From NCBI GenBank assembly GCA_947568835.1, contig OX387602.1:11707021-11771020 (forward strand): a stretch of 64,000 nt of DNA, given 5' to 3'. Source of the stretch: Protonemura montana (lineage: Eukaryota; Arthropoda; Insecta; Plecoptera; Nemouridae). This document shows positions 1 through 13,900 of this stretch, piece by piece. The position numbers and the translations under genes were made by a program. Position 1 is the stretch's first letter; the number at the start of each line of letters is the position of its first letter. The notes below the pieces were generated by a model. It searched no databases. It saw nothing but the letters and a program-made list of their open reading frames with translations, and was not told the origin of the DNA.

Positions 1-3000
1 AATTCTGCCAAAAGTAGCCAACTGCCATACTCGGGTATTTATATGTTCTGCCCAACTATGGAAAGCACCAAATTCATAATTAACATGTAAATGAAGACGA
101 TGACCATGTGCCCATATGGTGACCAGGCATGTGTGCCCATCGGCCCATCCTGTATTTTATGTGTGCAAGAAACGGTATCTATAAGCGCGTGTGAATTTAA
201 ATTTTAAATTAGCATAGTATCGACCTTACTGTCACTTTTTAGGATTTCATCGTATATTGTGTGGCAATCAATGGGCTGTCAAATCCTCTTGCTAACTCAC
301 ACTAAACGGATTAAATTCCAATAGTGTTACACAACTAATGTAGATCCTTTCAATTCAAATTACTTTTTTTATAGATAAGCAGTTACAATCAATAAGCTAA
401 CACACAATTAGTAATAACACAGACATAGTAGTTAATAATGTGCACTAAAATCTGACATCCATTTACACAACACGAGACAATTGGCATTGTTCAAAGGAAA
501 CCGCAATAAAGGCCCCTGGGCAAGCTAGTATATTTTCGTTATCAGAATAACCTGTCGGAATTCCGACCAATCGATACACGGAAATCACAACAAAGGGCTT
601 CCCCGAATTTCCGGCAACCCCAAATAGCAACACTGACTAACACCATTTCATAAGGACCACAGATATTTCCAATGGCCAATCAATTACTGTCCCTGTGACC
701 ACACCCAGCAGAATAATGCCGAATTGCCCTAAACGACCGGCGAACGACTAACCATGTCTCGATCTCGTTACGCAACGGGGCGACGAGGGCCCATCGATCG
801 CCCGACTCGGGTGTCGTTTTGATGATGCCTGTTTAATGGTAACGGACAGAAATTCAAATTCATTCCGTGCGTTTCAACGCTGACGAGATGGTGATTGTTT
901 CGTTTATTTTAGCTATTATTTATTTATTTTTTTGAGGCGTCAATGTCGATATCGCTCTGACAAAGCAGACAGGGACACGAACAAAGAACGAAGGGGCGCC
1001 GGCCCATTCGTCGTAAACTATTAAAACACGGGCACCTTTCAATTATAAAATTTGACTGGAATTAAAAAAAAAATTTCATTAAAAATGTTTTATGGAGATC
1101 GTTTGCTTGGATGTGTAAATAGGAAGCACGTCTACTCCACCCGCAAGCACTCGTCCTTCGTTCTTTGGGGTCGATGTCCATTGATCGTTAAACTTGGGTC
1201 CCTTTATATATCTAATTAAAGTTCAAGCTTCTCAATAGCAAGCCGTCATCAACACACCCACTAAGATTCCTTTATTTGCGCTTAACTTTTCCTCCTTCTC
1301 AACCAATCGGAGGCTTCACCGCCAAGTTTCTGATGGATTTCCATCGCAAACATTTCCTCTGCAACAAGGACATTGCTCGGGTACGGTCCAATTCCTGCGC
1401 GTTTGTAAAGTGCTTACAACCAACTGACCCTCCAATTACGTCGCGTCTAAATTAATTGGCGTAGACTGTAGCTCGGGGTTGCCATGGAAATGTGCGATTG
1501 CAGCGCCTCTGTGTTCGTTTCGTCGCGGAAAGTAAACAACAATTTGTTCGCACGGCCGGGCCCACCATAGCTTTCTGGGGGTGTGCTCTTCTCAAACTGT
1601 CGCAGCTTTTTGAGTTTGCTGAAGCATATATTTTTATGTGCTTCAAATATCGAGTGTTTGCCAAAAATCGGCTTTCATCTAAAATTCCTGTATACGTTCC
1701 AAACGACCGAATTTGTTTTAGCACTCGATTTTAAAGACCTGGCACCTCCACTGGTTACTAGCACAACCGAAATAAACCACACATTTGTGTCATTTTTTTT
1801 TTAACAAAATGGGTGATCGCAGTTGGCTATGCCACACTAGCACATAACGATTGCGTCATCAAATGAGCACTAATGTTTTGTTTCATCGTATGCAGACAGT
1901 GGTATTTATCAACAATATTGCGTGACAATTGCTCTAATAGAGGCAACAAGGGCTTCACTTGCCTGCCGCAGCCGGGATAATGCATACACTATATGGGAAG
2001 GGATGAGTACATGTCGCCCGCCTCGTCCCACCCATGGCAAATACATTTCTGTACAACGGATCAATGTACGCTGGGCGGAAGCCTGCAGCTCTGATACGAA
2101 AACATTGTTTTTACCTATGTTTGCTCACCATGAGTACTCGTCGGTGTAAGCTATACACACTTTTAATCCCGTCGTAAATAATCCAAGGTGTTAATATCTG
2201 TGCTCTTGCATAGGTATTGTGTGTGTAAGAGGATAGCATTATTAACTATATAGATATGTAACATTATAGGTATGCTATGGCGCAAGAATTCTCCTCTTAT
2301 TAGCATGGTCGGCTTGGTTTCTTCATCCTCTATTATGTGCCTTGCGTGTTAATACCTAATTTTTTTTTTAATTTTAATATTTGACCCCTAGTTTGGTGCC
2401 CCAGAGATCTGTCTATGGATTTATATAGCTAATACGAATATATTATTTACTAAGTTTTGTTGCATGTTTTTGAATCTAATATCGAGTGCTTTATCAGCTG
2501 CCTTTAGGCTTAGAATTCTTTGGGAAGGGCTACTGGTCAGAAAAGTTAACCATGGGTGATGAAATCTTTGCTGTAAATCATAACCTAACAGTTATAAAAA
2601 GTTAAGAAACAATTTGTCTGCTGGGGAGCCGCTTCTTCGCTGGTTACTTTCGATGGTAACAATGCGTTATTATATTTATATGCTGTCAAATCACGCGTTA
2701 AGGAGCAATATCGTTAGTCGTAACTCTTTTGATATTTTCTGAGGTTCTTAACGACCGTATATAATTTTATTTTTTATATTAAACAATTTGAGTCGACCAG
2801 AACTGTTGACACCATTATTTTATTACGAAATATGGCCAGACTTAGACGTCGCTAATTAGTTTGTACTTGTGCAAATTGCGAGTTACGTTAGTTTAAATTT
2901 ACTGCTTTTGGGGCGTCGAGCTTGCATATATATCATCACAGGAGTATCTTGCACAAGCAAATACCACTTGTGTAAACTCAAAACTCGAGGTGGTGTGATA

Positions 3001-4810
3001 CAGTATTGCGATTAAATAGTTGATCTTGTTCATGTTTGGTCGCGTGCACTAAATTTTCTCTCTCGCTCTCTCGTGAGGAATCGCGTTTCGGTTTTGGATT
3101 TGGCAATGATTAGCTTTTGTGTATCGATATCTGGTGAATTGCTTTGCGTGGGCAGACCTAGTGGTCATTTGAGTCGGTGTATTCAGAGAAAGAGAATGTT
3201 GACTATTTATCCGTCCCAAGTTTTCTGGCTATCACCAAGTTTGATCATAGGGAAGAGGTCAGTTACACAGGCCCTCTGAGCTCAGATACAATGTTTTTAT
3301 TACCACTAGTGAAAGCTCTTATATTATTTTATCAGATTATAAATACGTGTTGGCGTCATGGATATGACAGATATCCCACAGCCACAAACTGTAGACCGGT
3401 GTAGCTATTCCTAAATCAAAAGATCTAACGAGCATAATCTGATTGATCGCCAATACGAATTCTCGGAGAAGCATCCCACATGTTCACTCAAATGAGGAAA
3501 ACTTGTAGGTTGGTACACAGAACGATACTCGGTATTTTGTGCAGTCGATGATTTAATTAGCCACCCACTGGTCTTACGTTTAGAGGGAGCCAGGCTAAAT
3601 CGGTAGACAGGAACATCGAGCGATCGGCTGAGTCGTTCGGAAAAAAGGGCTTCGAGCTCTACGATGCCCACGTTCCCGGCTTGTCGAACAATTCGACGCC
3701 GTCTTTGTCCAGTGTCTGATTTCCTCTCAAGTTCATCAGTCTGTGTTCTATTCTTACACGCCGTATAGAGAGTATAACGAGAATCGTGTGTGGGCGCTAC
3801 GACACTGCCGGGGCGCCATTGTAGGGAGGAAAGATACAATTTACTTTTTGATCTTTCCACTCAGCTGTTTTCTTTTGTTCGGCCGGCGGGTTCAATTGAT
3901 GTTTGATCAACAGATTTTCTGACGTCACGTTGGAGCAAAAACCGATGACGATTTATGAAGGTGTTGTCATTTTTTTGGTTTTCTATATATTTTCCAACGC
4001 CAACTGCTGTGGACTTTTTTTTTTCTGTGAAAACGTGAGGGTAGCGAAGATATACCTACTTATAACTTATATGAAATACAATTTATGTAAAAAAAAATGA
4101 AAATACATAAATCAAAAAAAGAATGCTCTTATTTGAACTTTGATGGAAACGAAAAAGTGCAATACTCTCCCGAAAACTAAAACACCCACCCGTCGATTCT
4201 GACTCAAAGACCTCCGTATATATTGGTTTTCATTCTATCTCGACTTTTCTATCGCCTTTCGCGCATCTGATCTTCAACTTCAATCTCGGCACACGTGTGA
4301 GCCAAACAGAACACTAGATTAAAATCGAGACGCCTTCCATCTCAAATCGATGAAGAACAGAAGCGAGCTGAATTCAACAGCCACTATATGCCACGTATTC
4401 ACCGAGTGAATTGTTGTCTGGGGTTTTGCATTATTTCTGAGCTTCAATTATGTAAAGAGCTAATTTCGTTGGCTTCCTCTCCGTTCTAACTACCGATCGA
4501 ATAGCACCGACAGCACTTAGTATCGAAGGAAATGAATTCCATTTTCGACATTAGGATGCAGACCACTGAATACGTTCGACAAGAAGTGTAGCTCGTCCAA
4601 AGCTTGAGATCTCTGTGCCGCTGCTAATGAATCTCAATGCTCATTGGGCTGTTATCAATGCATGGATGATGAGGTGTGGTTAGGTACCGTGCCCGTCTTT
4701 TCTCCATGCTTAACACGCCTATTTCAATCCATGGTTGATGTTCATGACAGGGGCGTTTATCACCAGTTGACGCTATTGTAATAACCGTGATATATTTGTT
4801 TGGTTTTCAG
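1..4810. other. Non-coding stretch upstream of first recognised Phactr exon
   Basis: I could not support any exon here. The exon at 4811 begins with two bases of a split codon, so it needs an upstream exon ending in phase 1; none was recognised, and it may lie outside the window. The open frames present are short, lack splice context or use non-ATG starts, including a minus-strand frame at 3411-3860. The sequence is mostly AT-rich with a few CpG-rich patches. It is best read as Phactr intron or 5' flank. Confidence 0.5.
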
Positions 4811-4975
4811 CTAAGAAACAAAATGGCACGGCGATACGAACGAACAGCCTCGGATCCATCACTAGAACACCGCCCCTAGAAAGAAAAAGTAAATTCTCAG
4901 CCTTAGGAAGATTATTCAAGCCGTGGAAATGGAAGCGAAAGAAAAAATCCGATAAATTTGAAGCTACTTCTAGGT
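4811..4975 (+). CDS. Phactr: Phactr exon (basic region before N-terminal RPEL)
   Basis: The acceptor is ttttcag at 4804-4810 and the donor is gtaagt at 4976. The exon encodes [20 protein letters not shown] followed by [20 protein letters not shown], the strongly conserved Phactr N-terminal block whose basic stretch resembles the nuclear-localisation region next to the first RPEL. It begins with two bases of a split codon and ends in phase 1. Donor choice was decided by phase: gtgtaa at 4974 would break the frame into the next exon. Confidence 0.9.
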
Positions 4976-7900
4976 GTAAGTATGAAGTATTTGTAGATAA
5001 ATCATCTCTTTCCCTTTCATTTATTTTTTGTCATTTTTGCTTGTCAAAATTGAATTCCCTTGGAGCTATCCTCGATTTTTCTCTGTGGGAATAGTTGTAA
5101 CCACATCCTCTACGCGTCGCCGACAAGCACACATCTGTCATCTCGGCAATCGAAAGTATTTTTGTCTGGTAAAAACGTATCAGACATACGTTGAGTCTTG
5201 CTATTACGTCGTCGTCAGTCATGTACAGAGGATTGATTGATGCAATCTCGTCCCGTCCCATTCATACCGCGCCAGGTTGTCGCAATCTCAACACTGGGCC
5301 AACGGGATATTCGAAAAAAAGTAAAGCATTCTGCATGTAACTAGTCATTTCCTTCGCATTCAAAAATGGAGATATGGATGAGATTCTAAAAAAAAATGTA
5401 ACTGCCCATAAAATCACTATCACTTCCTTTAAGAAATCTTACAGCTCATTATGCAATTAAATCCTGTATATGTGAAATGCATCATTCAATTTTTCGGCCA
5501 TTGATATTTCGTATCATGAATGTGTAGATGAAAATGATCAAGTCAATGCAGGCTCACACACATTTACTCTCATCACATCATAGAGCATTGCATGAGCTCC
5601 ACATCCTTTCATTCTCATTCATTTCAATTCCAATTGTTCGTTATTTCCGGCTGGTCCCGTCGTTTCGTGAGCCACGTCAAAGTTTCTCATCACATCATCA
5701 TGAAATGCTTTTAACAGATAGGTACTTGGGACTTAACAGTGGCGTGCCCAAAGGCTCACAGAAGCACATTCTAACCACCAAATAATGTAGCTTCTGCTAC
5801 CCCTTACAAAAAGAATGTTTTGTCGACCAGTTTTGGCGTGAAATTCACGCAACCAATTTAAGATTTATTTACTTAGCCAAATGTAAATTCATTCTGGAAC
5901 GCAGCTGAAAAGCACGTCAACAAAATAACCCCAATTGTTAAAAATAAAACTCAACTTTGGGTTCGAACCCCTTTATAACCGAACATTCAACATTTGTGGG
6001 CTGATGCAAGTACACTTTTCAAAATGCTCATCCCTAATCTAACCTGCGATGTCGACGACAATACTGCACCTGCACCCAAAATAAGCACAACAAATCTCCA
6101 TAGCCAAAGCACCAACCCCGTTCCCAAATTACCCGGAAGTTTCCCCATTCGCAGGGCAATATCCGGGGCACGCCACTTCCCGTCTCGCCCCGTCTGGATA
6201 AATATAACGTGCCCCGCGGGTGTTGATTCGTGCCTTTTTGTTTTTCAGCCCTCGAGCGGAAGATCTCCGTCCGTGCCAATAGGGATGAACTGGTGCAAAA
6301 GGGAATTCTCCTGCCAGAGAGTCCCATGTCCCCTCTTCCCGAAACAGGTGAGTGAAATATCATCCGAGGCACACGCCCTTTGTTGCCGTCTGCCCTCTCG
6401 CTTATCAGGTTGCCTGCAACGATTCACAGCTTCACGTCTAACGCATTTACTTTGTTGGTTGAACCCGTAGATTTTCTTCTCTTCTCTGCTTCTGGTCGAT
6501 ATGGAAATTATTCAAATGCGTATCATTGCTTTCTACGACTATGGCTTCACTTGTAATTAATCCAATATTTGTAATTTTGGGTTTATCGTGTGATTGGTCT
6601 CTTCAAACTTTGGAACATAAGAATTTATGGGAATGGGAGGAAATTATTTCATTCGTTGTTACCATTGTTTGCTATGGGACGTCCATTAACATCCTTTATA
6701 CGGTCATATACAAATAGCAAATCGATATTTACTCAGTACACCCAGATAATTACGTTCACCTGTTGTTACACCAACGGCTAAAGTTGTTTCCAACGAGTTA
6801 TCTTCTGCGAAAACTGCACGGTGACTAACCAAGGCGCCTCCACCGTTGAATACCCACCGGTGCCTGACGCATCCAACGTTTATATACGTTCATTTAGTCA
6901 AAACGTTTAGCTTTTAAGGAAGCTTCCCTTTTATTCACATTTTTTATTCACCATTCCGTACATACTAACGGGAGGCAAAAAGTCCGACGTACGCCAACGT
7001 GCATTCTTTCCAAGTGACGGCGCCGGGTATAGATATAAATAATTGGTTGGCCCGCCGTCCAACCGCGTGCTTGCAACGGCTCCAATAACAACTGCCCGTG
7101 GAGGCGTGAAACGAGCGCCCTCACTCGACGCCGCGTTTGTGTTCGCCGTCGCGACGCCGACGCTGGTTTGGCGTCGGATAAGCGCAGACAGTGCTGCCAC
7201 CTAGTGTCGGTACGGAGAACTACGGAGCTTTCGCGACGTCGCCACAGGTGGCACCGCGGGGACTGCTTCGGAGGTTTTACCGCGCTAGACTCGCAGGAAA
7301 AACGCAGTCCCGATCGAAAAATTCAAATTTTTTGATTGGAATTTAAGGAAACCAATTTGAAATAAGAGGAATGGTGATTTGCAATCGAGTTTTCATTATT
7401 TCTGATTATTGCTACTGGCGTCTGACACTAGATTAGCTAAAAAAACGTAAAAACTCAATTTATACATTTTTAGTTGGGCTGCACCATGTTCTACTAAAGC
7501 CAACGAATAACTCATTCCGCGATCCAATTCTCACTAGCACATGCAAATTTGCCAGCATCCGGCTATCCCACGCCTGTAGGTAGTAAATAATGTGTGACAT
7601 CCATCTCTTTACCCGTTGCGACCTCCCTGTGGCCGTTAGGCTCGCGATATTGCTTGGGGAGCAGCGGAGGCTGCAACGGCAGGCATCGATCTCGTGACCC
7701 GCCCGCTACTGTCAGATGGTCCTCCGACGTGAAGGTGCATGCGGTGGCGCCCCGTCGTTCGTCGGCGTCAGGCGTCGGATTTAAGGATCCTGCTGAGCGT
7801 GGACAGCATGTTGGCTTGCACGGGTTCAACGTGGTGACTGTCTGGTAGAAAACCGATCATGGTCAAAGCCGTTGAGAGGATTTTTTTACTGTTCGACTGG

Positions 7901-10900
7901 GGATTTGCGGGTTCTTGTCAATTCATTCCCCAATCTCACAACCATTTCTGCAATGTAGAAGTGCAGGGTCTTGTAAACTCTAAAAAAATAAATCGGCTTT
8001 ATCTTTAAGGCATTGTGGAGGATATTTTAAATCTCCCTTTAGTTAGAACTGCCCAGTGCAAGGTTTTTCAAACGCAACCAGTATTTAACAAGAATCGTAC
8101 ACATTTGAATGCCAGAGACACGCGGCATTTTGGTGAAGATAGCGAACTTACCTTCAATTATACCGACATAGCCTCTGGTCGCCAAGAGGTGTATTGAGTC
8201 TCGGTCACATTGGCGCCAATGCTGACCAGCAAATTCGCTCCTGTCGACCGCGGATAACTTTTTCTCGAGTTTCTTTTGAACTCCCAACTCTTTTTTTCTC
8301 AACATATATCATGCACTGTTGGCAATTTCCATTCCTATCTCGCTGAGAGCTAAAACGTAGTTCTTATGCTTCCACGAGTCGCGTCTTCACAGGGACGGTA
8401 TTCGAAATCCATACTTTGGAATTTTTTTGCAAGGTTCACAACAGCTGGCCATGGTAGTACTACGTTTCTACTTCACTAAGACAGGCAGAACATCATTTAT
8501 CAGAGTCATGTGCAGGATATTGCTTATTGCACCCTTGACTGTGACCGGCACTGGACTAGCTTCGCTCAGGTCAAATTTTCCTCGTGTCTCGACGCCAACA
8601 ACCACCTCGCATCCAACCATTGGAGCATTTCATTTCAATATGAGACTTGATGGTATTAATCTAAACTCGAATCGATTCCTGCCCCCGGCGACTAGCATAT
8701 CAATTTCGCACTGGCCAATTCATGCTCGCATTGCGTTCACCCGTTATGCTATAAAATCCCTGGCGCTGTTTGCTATCCTAGTTGACTGATATACCTTCAG
8801 AAGCAACCTAGCTAATTAAAAAGCGTCGCGCCGCGGCGCTCGCTTAACTTTGGCGAATACGCGTTGAATGCTAACTAGTTGAACCGTGGTGACGGCGCGG
8901 AGACAGGAGGCATAAAGCCGCTTTTCTAACGTTGTCAGATTTTTAATTAAATTTGAAAATTTGAATCGAATTTCTTAAAGAACAGCGCGCGCTGTGAGAT
9001 CGAATTGACGTTGTGAACGCGGTGGGGACGCCGAAGACAAAACTTGAACGCGAGCGTCTGCTCTAGGCACATCTCTAAGACAATCGCAAAGTTGTGTTTT
9101 AGTTTTAATTAGGGCACAAAAGGTACTGGGTAGAGTGCAGCTACGTATACATACTTAGACAAGGATATGATAACAACCTGGTTAAAGGGGGCTCAGTCGT
9201 TTTCTTGAGGGCTCTTGCTAGGCTTAAAACTAAAGTTTGGTGCACATTTATTTTCTGGGTTACTTTGCGGTAGCTAACATTTTGAATATTAAATATAAAC
9301 TAATATAACTGTATTATCATGCATAAACGTAGAACCGCGTGGTTGGTCTTGTGACACCTTTGTCGCATGGCCTGATCACGGGATTGGCTACAAATAATTA
9401 ACTCGCTTACTAACCAACCTCTCTCGGCTTCCAATATGGAACCGAACGTCTTGGTATTTTAACAAAACACCTGCAGCCATTCTCTTCACTTACTCGGTAG
9501 CTATGCTCAGTGTCAGCTAAAGTGTAGCGCTCATGTTCGTAAGCCACCCTAATGTATTGCTTGTATAAAAATCCCAGTCCATCTTACCGCTTGGTACAAA
9601 AGCAGTTGTTGGGCCAAGGTGATAGCGAGGTAGTGGTGTAATTTAATTATTTTGAGAGTTTTAACTTTTCTGTAAAACATGATCCATTAAAGTGTATTAA
9701 CCTTAAAAGAGTCGAGTTAATAAGGGAGTAGATTAGTCACCATATAATTTGTGTAAGGTTTTCCCAAAATCAACTAACCACCCTGACTAAAGAAATGCTA
9801 AAACTGTCTGATTTCTGGATCATCACAATGCCAAAGCCAGCAAAATCTGCTCCTTTTCTTGTATGAACTCTCCGGCACCTTAAACCTTTTATTTAAGGGT
9901 TGCATGCCAGGAAGTCTACCATTTTACCCCAAACTTTCGCAGACTCCGAGCGTAGCTAACAAAATAAACTTAAAAATAAAATCGCTTGTGAGTTTGGCGA
10001 CGTCGATTGATGACTAAACGTCACCGCGTGTTGGTGCAGGTGTTGACGACGACGTGAACGACGTCGCTACGTTCCCTCCCTCCAACGGTCCGACGTTGAC
10101 CTCGACGTTGACCCCCGCGGGACAAGGTCATCCTGTCGAACCGCACGATAACGCTGGCCACTGCACGCTGTCACCAGGTACGCCTCATTTCCCACACAAA
10201 AACACGCCGCTCCTCGCGTTGACACTTGGGTGTAGGGGTTTGCACGCGAGGACTGCTGATAACGGAACTGTTGATTGTCGGTTTGCTAATTGGTGAACGT
10301 TTAGAGTGATTTCTACACGTGTACTCAACTGCTAAGTGGATTTTAAAGAGGATTGTATTTTATCTCTGCTCGTGGTAACTCATGTCAATGACGATTGTTT
10401 AGATTTTGAGTGTTTGGGAGTGGGAGACGAAGGGCGAAGTGAGATATACGTGTAACATGTATTGTGACGAGGTATTTGCGAAGTTACCAAAACAATTATT
10501 GTAACCGAGTGGTAGATTTCGTGGGTTCTAACTTCAAACCGCATTGTAGACAGACACCACAGACGATTCACAACAACAACAAAAAGTTGTGGACACCTAT
10601 CCAATTAGTGAATAATCTGCATTTCTGCTTAACCTCAAAGTCGAATGGTCATGGATCATTATTTTTCATGATTTGTGGTTTGCTTGTTTTCTTGTATTTT
10701 TTGGCTATTTCTTTGAGATTCGATTTGACGCGACAAGTCTTGTCTATGAGAAATATTTGCGAAACTTTGGAAGGGACTTTTGGAATTTTCTCATGTCGCT
10801 TTAGTTGCTCGGGGTCTTTCACTGTGAGGCATGTAAAGAATTTCCAATCGTTTATCGCAGACTTGGTCGATTGTCAGTGCGACGTCAATTCATGGCGTAA

Positions 10901-13900
10901 TCACCGTCGATCACTCCCCCAAAACGATGACGCCCAATAGCTAATTATCACTCAGCCGTCGGCATCCGTTCCACGAGATTGCCACACAGCAATAATTAGA
11001 TGAGTTGCCTAATTGGTTTGTGATCTACCTATTTTCGGTAAATCCCATTGGAAATCCATTCGGTTATATATCAAACACCCAATGTAATCATGATAGCCCG
11101 AACCATCAAATCAATTAAATTGTTTCTAATCCAAGCTGAAAGCGTTGTGCAGCCCACGCTGTATCGTAACTTTCCGACGCATTTTCCTCGGAAAGAAATT
11201 GCGTGTCATTTCGTGGCTGGTGGAGTGATTCATTTAATTCCCTATGAAGATATCCCGTGCTAGATGTAGGTTATGTTTGCGTGTGGGTGGCGACGACGGG
11301 GGTGGCAAAGATGTCACAAGGGAGGAAGAAAGGGGGATGGGGCGTCGATATTACGTTTCTCCTGTGCATGGCACCTCGATGTAACCGGACGTCCGGAATC
11401 TTTCCTATATCTCAAAGACTTATCTGAGCATCCAGGGCGGACTTTGTTCTCCATTCTCCAGTTTTGCAGAATCAGAGAGCGCACTACGCAGTCGACTCGA
11501 GTTAAAGCCGATGAGATGAAAGAAACCCCGCGTCCTGGGGGAGAGCTCGGTCGACACTTTCTAGAGACTTCGGTCGAATGTTCATTGCCACTTGATTGCA
11601 GTGCCGGTCGCCGCTGGGTTAGATAGGAAGGGTGATTTCCACTTTCCAGCTAATTCATTTAGGCGCCCGGCAATTGATGATAATTGGGAAGTGTCGTGCC
11701 ATGAACACAGATTTTGGTACTGGCAAAGAGTCGTTGGCTTTTATTTGAAAGGGAAATTACAGTTTTACTTTTTTATCCCCGACTTAAAGGATGCCTTCGG
11801 GAATGTTGTTCTTTGGTCTTTATTTATAGAGCTCGATCAATTAAGAGATGAAAGTAATTATAGCGGCATGCAACGATGAGACACTAGCGGCGAGTGGGTT
11901 TAATTTCCCAGTACCATGTATTCATTTCCATTTCGGGATTGCCTCGTCTCATTCCACCCATTCCGCACATAGCATTGAGCATTTCAAAGTGCATAATCAA
12001 ACCATTATAATTTAGTCAACAGTCTTTCTAATGCCACAATTTGTTTGTATCCAACCACCCACGCAACACACATTCGTATATGGATCCCACGTAATATCAA
12101 CCAACGGCACGGCAACTTGTTAACGGGTAGGCGCGACGCCCGACGTCGCGACGCTTCGCCCGATCTTACCCGATCACATCCGAACGGTATGAAACAGTAC
12201 ACCAACATCGTGCTAAACCCACCGAGTTAGTAGTGCCGAAAAACAGGCCGGCTAGCATATTTCACTTGCCAAGAGCTAAGGGTGGTGGTTTGCCGTGAGG
12301 TTGGCACCTCTACCGCCCGTGCCGACTGACGGTGATCTTCACTGACGGTGGGAGTGGAAAGTGTCTTCTAGCACACGGAGGCAAGACCCGTGTGTTCTCC
12401 CCAACTCGGAACAGCTCGGCTAGCGATCGACGAACACAGCTATCCAAGTCCAGTCCGCGCGAGCTTTTGACGTCTAGGTGCTCGAATCACCCTCGCATAC
12501 AGTTTGACATATACTAGCTGGGGCTGGAAATGGGTGGTCGTAGCTTGGCGCGTACTGCGGGTGAACGTCTTTAAGAAATGCTAGGCGACGTTAGGTCTAT
12601 CGGCTGTGTCAATAGCGTCGCCTTCAACTACCTGATAATGAGTGGTCTTACCGTGGTCACAGTCGTGAAGCATTAGTCGGCGCGTGAGGTGCCTGCGCCC
12701 ATAGCGACAACCGCGATGTAAAAATCTGTGTCGTGATCATTTCAATGCTACTTGCGGATGTGAACTTGGTGTCTGTGACCCGTTTGTGCGTGTGTTTGGG
12801 GCTGTTTTGAATGTGTTTACTTCCGTGACCGCTTCGATTTTAAGGGGACTCGACGTCGATCTGTCCCAATGATGGGCTACATTATGGGGTGTTCTTGCCT
12901 GAAGGGTAACAAGGCATTGTATTACAAGGGTATGTGGAACATTTTATTGTTATTTAGTTGCATGATGATTTAATTAAAACGAAGTGGGACAGTATTTTGA
13001 TGTCAACTTACTGTCAATGTCATACCATGCTTCCATATTATTATTTACCTTTAGTTGTATTGATTCTTCTAAGAAGTATCGTGTGAGTCTGCAATATGCC
13101 TAAAATACGCTTGAATTCTTTATAAATAACTTATTATTTCAAGTTTAAAACGTGCACTCGAAAGATACCATATTCCTACCACCCTATTTAAGATGCTAGC
13201 GCATGCATTCGATGTGGCAGTTCGCCCCTTGTGCAACATATAATGATAGAAATAGCTCGAATGTGCGTGCAGACAAGAATTGTGTTTTTTTTTTTTTGTA
13301 TAATGTTTTCTAGTTATTGATTTTTCACTGTTATTGTTACACACGCGCCAAGCTCCCACACTATATTGCCATCCGTCCATTAGCTAGCGTGCCAATAATG
13401 AACGTTATTCAGATTTCTTAATTATAACGGTGTGATTATCTTGATAACATCTTAGTTGATGCACTCCCCGTGCGTTGCCATGAGTGTTTGCGTAACTAGT
13501 TAACAACCCTCGTTCATTAAACCATATGGTCGTCTAGTGCAGTGTCTTCATCTCATCAGGTGTTCCACACAAAGTTAGTAATCATGGGACGTTTTTGTAC
13601 ACACATTGGGGCAGCATTTACGGCGCCCATGAGTCGATAAAGTTTATCATCTTTGTACTTTGTTGGCTTTAATTTAACGCGAGGGTATGTGTACATCTAA
13701 AGGCACACGTTTGCTCGTATGGATGGTCGAAAATGGCGTTAAAACGGCCCAAATTGACGAGCGGGACTCGTTAAAACAATAAAGGTGTGTTCGTGTAACC
13801 AATTCGCTAAGCAGCGTGCTTTTTTTTATTGACCCCGTTCAGTAGTGTATTTATTGGAAAAGGTATAAAAATCTCGTAACATTGTGTCGCGTCCCAGTTT

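Noticed and set aside
3411-3860. 149-codon minus-strand open frame
   Set aside because: It opens at GTG, not ATG, has no splice context and no recognisable domain, and lies in Phactr 5' intron or flank.
5994-6470. 158-codon plus-strand open frame
   Set aside because: It is a shadow frame across the RPEL exon 6249-6347; the real frame is fixed by RPEL residues and splice phase.
11273-11879. Two overlapping plus-strand open frames
   Set aside because: No family similarity, no consistent splice phase and random-looking composition.
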